Origin: a candidate division WWE3 bacterium RIFOXYD1_FULL_39_9 | GTDB lineage: Bacteria; Patescibacteriota; WWE3; UBA101185; UBA10185 | NCBI GenBank assembly: GCA_001773295.1 | Contig: MEWG01000006.1 | Location: 15,214-30,793 of the forward strand | Length of the DNA: 15,580 nucleotides | Reading direction: 5' to 3' | Part shown: positions 13,601-15,580 of the stretch, piece after piece | Position numbering within the stretch: the stretch's first letter is position 1 | Layout of the letters: each line of letters begins with the position of its first letter | Notes under the pieces: model-generated | Seen by the model: only the letters and a program-made list of their open reading frames with translations | What the model was told of the DNA's origin: nothing | Databases searched by the model: none | Program-made: the position numbers and the translations under genes

Positions 13601-13606
13601 AGCGGT

Positions 13607-14431
13607 ATGATAGTACAAACTATAGAAATTCCGGAACACTTTTTTCTCTACTGTGCCTTGCTTTTTAATAATAACGAATCTGTTAGATACTCAAAAAATA
13701 CTGAAAACTTAAAAAAAGCAGTAACCGATATATTAGAACGAAATAAAGTTGCGCATATTGATATGCCGGATCACAGATACCAATACTTGTTAAGTATTCT
13801 GAATTCAAATAACTACGAACCGACAGAAGGAACAAGAAAATCTCATGATGAAATGTTGAAGTATGTTAAGTCGTTGTCAATTATTCCGGAAATGCAGGAG
13901 TTATGGGAAGAAAATCGTAAAGAGCTGTCTGAAAGTCTGAAAAGCTACGACTCTCCAATAAAAGTGGTTATAAATCTATTTAAAACTCACTTTGATTTTG
14001 AACCTAAAGTTGCCAAATTTTGTGTAACAAGAAACTGGGACAAGTCCGGGATGTGCATACCTACGAAAGATGCGTTTTATATTGTTGCAAGTTGGAACTC
14101 TTCCGAACCAAATGTAAGAAATATAATTCATGAAATTATGCACGCTTATATAGACGAAGTGGAACTTCCTATATCCGATGGTATTAAAACCATCATTAAT
14201 AATTTACCAGAGGATGTTTTTAGCAATTATAAAAAGGCACATACAGTAGTGTACGAATCTTTGGTTAGAGCCTTAGTAGTTTATTTAAGCGATAAAGATA
14301 GCGATATAAAGTCTCAGGAATTCTCCGAAGATGACATCGCATTACAGCTGCCTGAAAAATATCTACAGAAATTAAAAATTGACTCACCAAAAGTAATTTC
14401 GAAAGATTACCTTTCTAATCTAACGATATAG
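13607..14431 (+). CDS. putative gluzincin-type metalloprotease (HExxH), orphan
   Basis: A 274-aa soluble protein of no family I recognise. Its one clear motif is IIHEIMHAYIDE (His175, Glu176, His179), an HExxH zinc site at the start of a helix. It is followed 38 residues later by YESLVRALVVYL (Glu217), a plausible third ligand in the gluzincin arrangement. The preceding strand DAFYIVASW is like the edge strand before the active-site helix in such peptidases. No signal peptide, so cytoplasmic. It follows the Nudix-M23 pair but has its own -10. No toxin- or immunity-like partner is obvious; a regulatory protease such as ImmA-type is possible but unsupported. Confidence 0.72.
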   Translation: MIVQTIEIPEHFFLYCALLFNNNESVRYSKNTENLKKAVTDILERNKVAHIDMPDHRYQYLLSILNSNNYEPTEGTRKSHDEMLKYVKSLSIIPEMQELWEENRKELSESLKSYDSPIKVVINLFKTHFDFEPKVAKFCVTRNWDKSGMCIPTKDAFYIVASWNSSEPNVRNIIHEIMHAYIDEVELPISDGIKTIINNLPEDVFSNYKKAHTVVYESLVRALVVYLSDKDSDIKSQEFSEDDIALQLPEKYLQKLKIDSPKVISKDYLSNLTI

Positions 14432-14451
14432 TTTTTTCATTATAAAAAAGT

Positions 14452-14497
14452 AAAGGGCTAAATCTCTGAGATAAATCTCAAAAACTTAACCCTTTTT
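14452..14497. terminator. bidirectional terminator hairpin
   Basis: AAAGGGCTAA (14452-14461) pairs with TTAACCCTTT (14486-14495) with one C-A mismatch. An apical inner hairpin TGAGAT-AA-ATCTCA (14467-14480) sits inside. On the plus strand it ends CCCTTTTT (terminating the HExxH gene); on the minus strand it is followed by a TTTTTT run (14444-14449 region), terminating the RiPP locus. Confidence 0.7.
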
Positions 14498-14502
14498 AGA
14501 TC

Positions 14503-14515
14503 TGGTCCGCGAACT
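14503..14515 (+). repeat. possible partial repeat copy H
   Basis: TGGTCCGCGAACT resembles the right half of copy D (AGGTTGCGAACT) in the same orientation, but the GGTGGGCC half is missing. As in copy C, the minus-strand stop codon (TAG, 14518-14516) begins at the next base. Weak, because it is short. Confidence 0.25.
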
Positions 14516-14806
14516 CTAGCCTTTGCGACCGCAATCGGTAGCGCAGTCATTGTCGCAACCGCAATCCCGACTACAATCATGGAAACAGTCATTGTCGCAG
14601 TTGCAATCGCGAGAGCAATCGTTATCGCAACCACAGTCAGTTCTGCAGTCGTTGGTACATTCGCTTTTGCAGTCGAACGAGCAATCCTGGCGGCAGTAGT
14701 CAGTTCGGCAGTCATCTTCGGTTCGACAGGCAACCGCCGCTTGTCCCACAGCACCCCACGACGCTACATTACCAACAAACAAACTTGTCACAGTAGCAGT
14801 AGTCAT
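14516..14806 (-). CDS. Cys/Asp-repeat RiPP precursor peptide
   Basis: A 96-aa peptide in two parts. Residues 1-26 form a Cys-free, small-hydrophobic leader (MTTATVTSLFVGNVASWGAV...). Residues 27-92 are a core with 18 Cys and 17 Asp, in which 13 Cys directly follow Asp or Glu, mostly in a four-residue C-x-x-D rhythm. Ten-residue units ending DC-x-CDNDC recur at 55-64, 65-74 and 79-88. The ATG overlaps by one base the TAA of the radical SAM/SPASM gene, and a very strong Shine-Dalgarno (AAAGGAGG, 14819-14812) sits 5 nt before it, suggesting high expression. Adjacent maturase plus Cys-rich core indicates a thioether RiPP (ranthipeptide/sactipeptide type) by family knowledge; metal binding is the alternative. 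Confidence 0.8.
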   Translation of the reverse strand: MTTATVTSLFVGNVASWGAVGQAAVACRTEDDCRTDYCRQDCSFDCKSECTNDCRTDCGCDNDCSRDCNCDNDCFHDCSRDCGCDNDCATDCGRKG

Positions 14807-15580
14807 TACGTCCTCCTTTCATAGATTTTATCGAGCTCAGCAACGATCGCTGTTTTAAGCAGTTCTTGTATGATTATACAAGATTGCTCGTGATGCTCGT
14901 GATATGCATACCTTGCGATTGGGCAATGTCCTTGACAGTTCCATCTGGCAAAGCAGCTTACACACGGGTTTTCCGGAAGATTTCCGTGAGCTACAATCTT
15001 ACTCACCGCATCTGAATCGACATCAAAACCACCTGATTGACCGTTGTGTTTGGCATAGAAGAACAGGTCAGCCCCGTCATCTGTAGGTTTGGTAACTCTC
15101 GAACATGCTGAAACCAATCCGTGAGGCGATACACAGAACATTGTGCTTCTGTTAGCCCCGCAGAATTGCTTCTTTTCATGCCCAAATGTATCAAACGAGC
15201 AAGTCACTTCCATTCCTACTTTTTTGACAACTCCCTTAGCTTTCAGGTAGTTTTCCATGTATGCTTGCGGGTTGGTGGTTAGTTCGTTGTCAGCAGCACG
15301 CCCACAAAGTGACATGGGTTCAAAATGAATCGAGCCTCCTTTAGGAAATACTTCCTTAGCCAGATATTCGACGAAATCCGCCATTCGATTTACGCTAAAA
15401 TCAGTTACAGTTGCGCGAATCGAAGGCTTGATACCGACTTCCATTAGGTTTTGGATTCCTCGTATTACACGAACAAAGGTTCCTTTGCCTCGAGAATCGG
15501 GTCGTTGGTAATCCTGCACTTCTTCCAATCCATCAAAAGACACTGTTACATTGGAAAAGTGCTTCCCCATCCATACAGCA
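14806..15580 (-). CDS. radical SAM/SPASM peptide maturase (N-terminal part beyond the window)
   Basis: The frame is open to the window edge; about 258 C-terminal residues are visible (numbering here from the Met at 15570). The piece begins inside the radical SAM barrel (VTVSFDG, residues 8-14, a typical late-barrel strand), so the CxxxCxxC cluster motif should lie upstream, unseen. The C-terminal half is a textbook SPASM domain: C-x13-G-x4-C (CGANRSTMFCVSPHGLVSAC), then C-x2-C-x5-C-x3-C (CVSCFARWNCQGHC) and a final Cys after HHEQ. SPASM proteins carry two auxiliary Fe-S clusters and modify ribosomal peptides such as subtilosin, anSME targets or ranthipeptides. Its stop overlaps the start of the Cys-rich peptide, marking that as the substrate. 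Met 15570 is probably internal. Confidence 0.9.
   Translation of the reverse strand, partial: AVWMGKHFSNVTVSFDGLEEVQDYQRPDSRGKGTFVRVIRGIQNLMEVGIKPSIRATVTDFSVNRMADFVEYLAKEVFPKGGSIHFEPMSLCGRAADNELTTNPQAYMENYLKAKGVVKKVGMEVTCSFDTFGHEKKQFCGANRSTMFCVSPHGLVSACSRVTKPTDDGADLFFYAKHNGQSGGFDVDSDAVSKIVAHGNLPENPCVSCFARWNCQGHCPIARYAYHEHHEQSCIIIQELLKTAIVAELDKIYERRT

Noticed and set aside
14458..14754. Overlapping minus-strand frame of 98 codons across the Cys-rich gene
   Set aside because: It is an Ala/Thr/Val-rich shadow of the repetitive Cys/Asp codons in another register, without a ribosome site, and it runs through the terminator.

Overview
The window looks like a chromosomal segment of an AT-rich, compact bacterial genome, most likely a member of the Candidate Phyla Radiation (Patescibacteria). 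This is an inference. It rests on very short intergenic gaps, many small orphan membrane proteins, TGA used as an ordinary stop codon (so not SR1/Gracilibacteria-type recoding), a nucleotide-housecleaning gene set (three HD-domain proteins and a Nudix), and a strong tendency to leaderless genes. No rRNA, complete tRNA, CRISPR array or transposase was found.

Left part (1-6120, no intergenic repeats): a truncated alpha/beta hydrolase (-), a metallophosphoesterase (+), a two-TM orphan (+), a degenerate aminoglycoside-phosphotransferase-like protein (+), a transglutaminase-like protein (-), a bacteriohemerythrin (+), a 680-aa GT-C-like membrane protein (-) and a small two-TM protein (+). Middle-left (6342-7160, all -): a GlsB/YeaQ-type stress membrane protein, a one-TM Pro-rich protein and a 57-aa ribbon-helix-helix protein.

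Middle (about 7260-12400): five successive intervals each hold one independently promoted gene, in either orientation. The intervals are separated by copies of a ~32-nt intergenic repeat, GGTGGGCCATC...GGATG.TCGAACTATT, always in the same (+) orientation. The genes are a 508-aa orphan, a SAMHD1/dGTPase-type HD protein, a second HD protein, a secreted LysM protein and a YfbR-type HD 5'-nucleotidase-like protein. The layout resembles a gene-cassette array. After the last clear copy comes a three-gene (+) block: Nudix, M23 peptidase with a LysM-like tail, and an HExxH protein.

Right end (14432-15580): beyond a bidirectional terminator hairpin lies a probable RiPP locus. It is a radical SAM/SPASM maturase (truncated by the window edge) overlapping by one base a 96-aa Cys/Asp-repeat precursor peptide. 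This locus is visibly richer in GC, and the precursor has a strong Shine-Dalgarno site.

A second global theme is gene expression. At nine genes a -10 hexamer ends exactly 6 nt before the start codon, and at several others 7-9 nt before it, which implies leaderless mRNAs. Only the stress-membrane pair and the RiPP precursor show clear Shine-Dalgarno sites. This rule also corrects three start codons (456, 9926, 12473).
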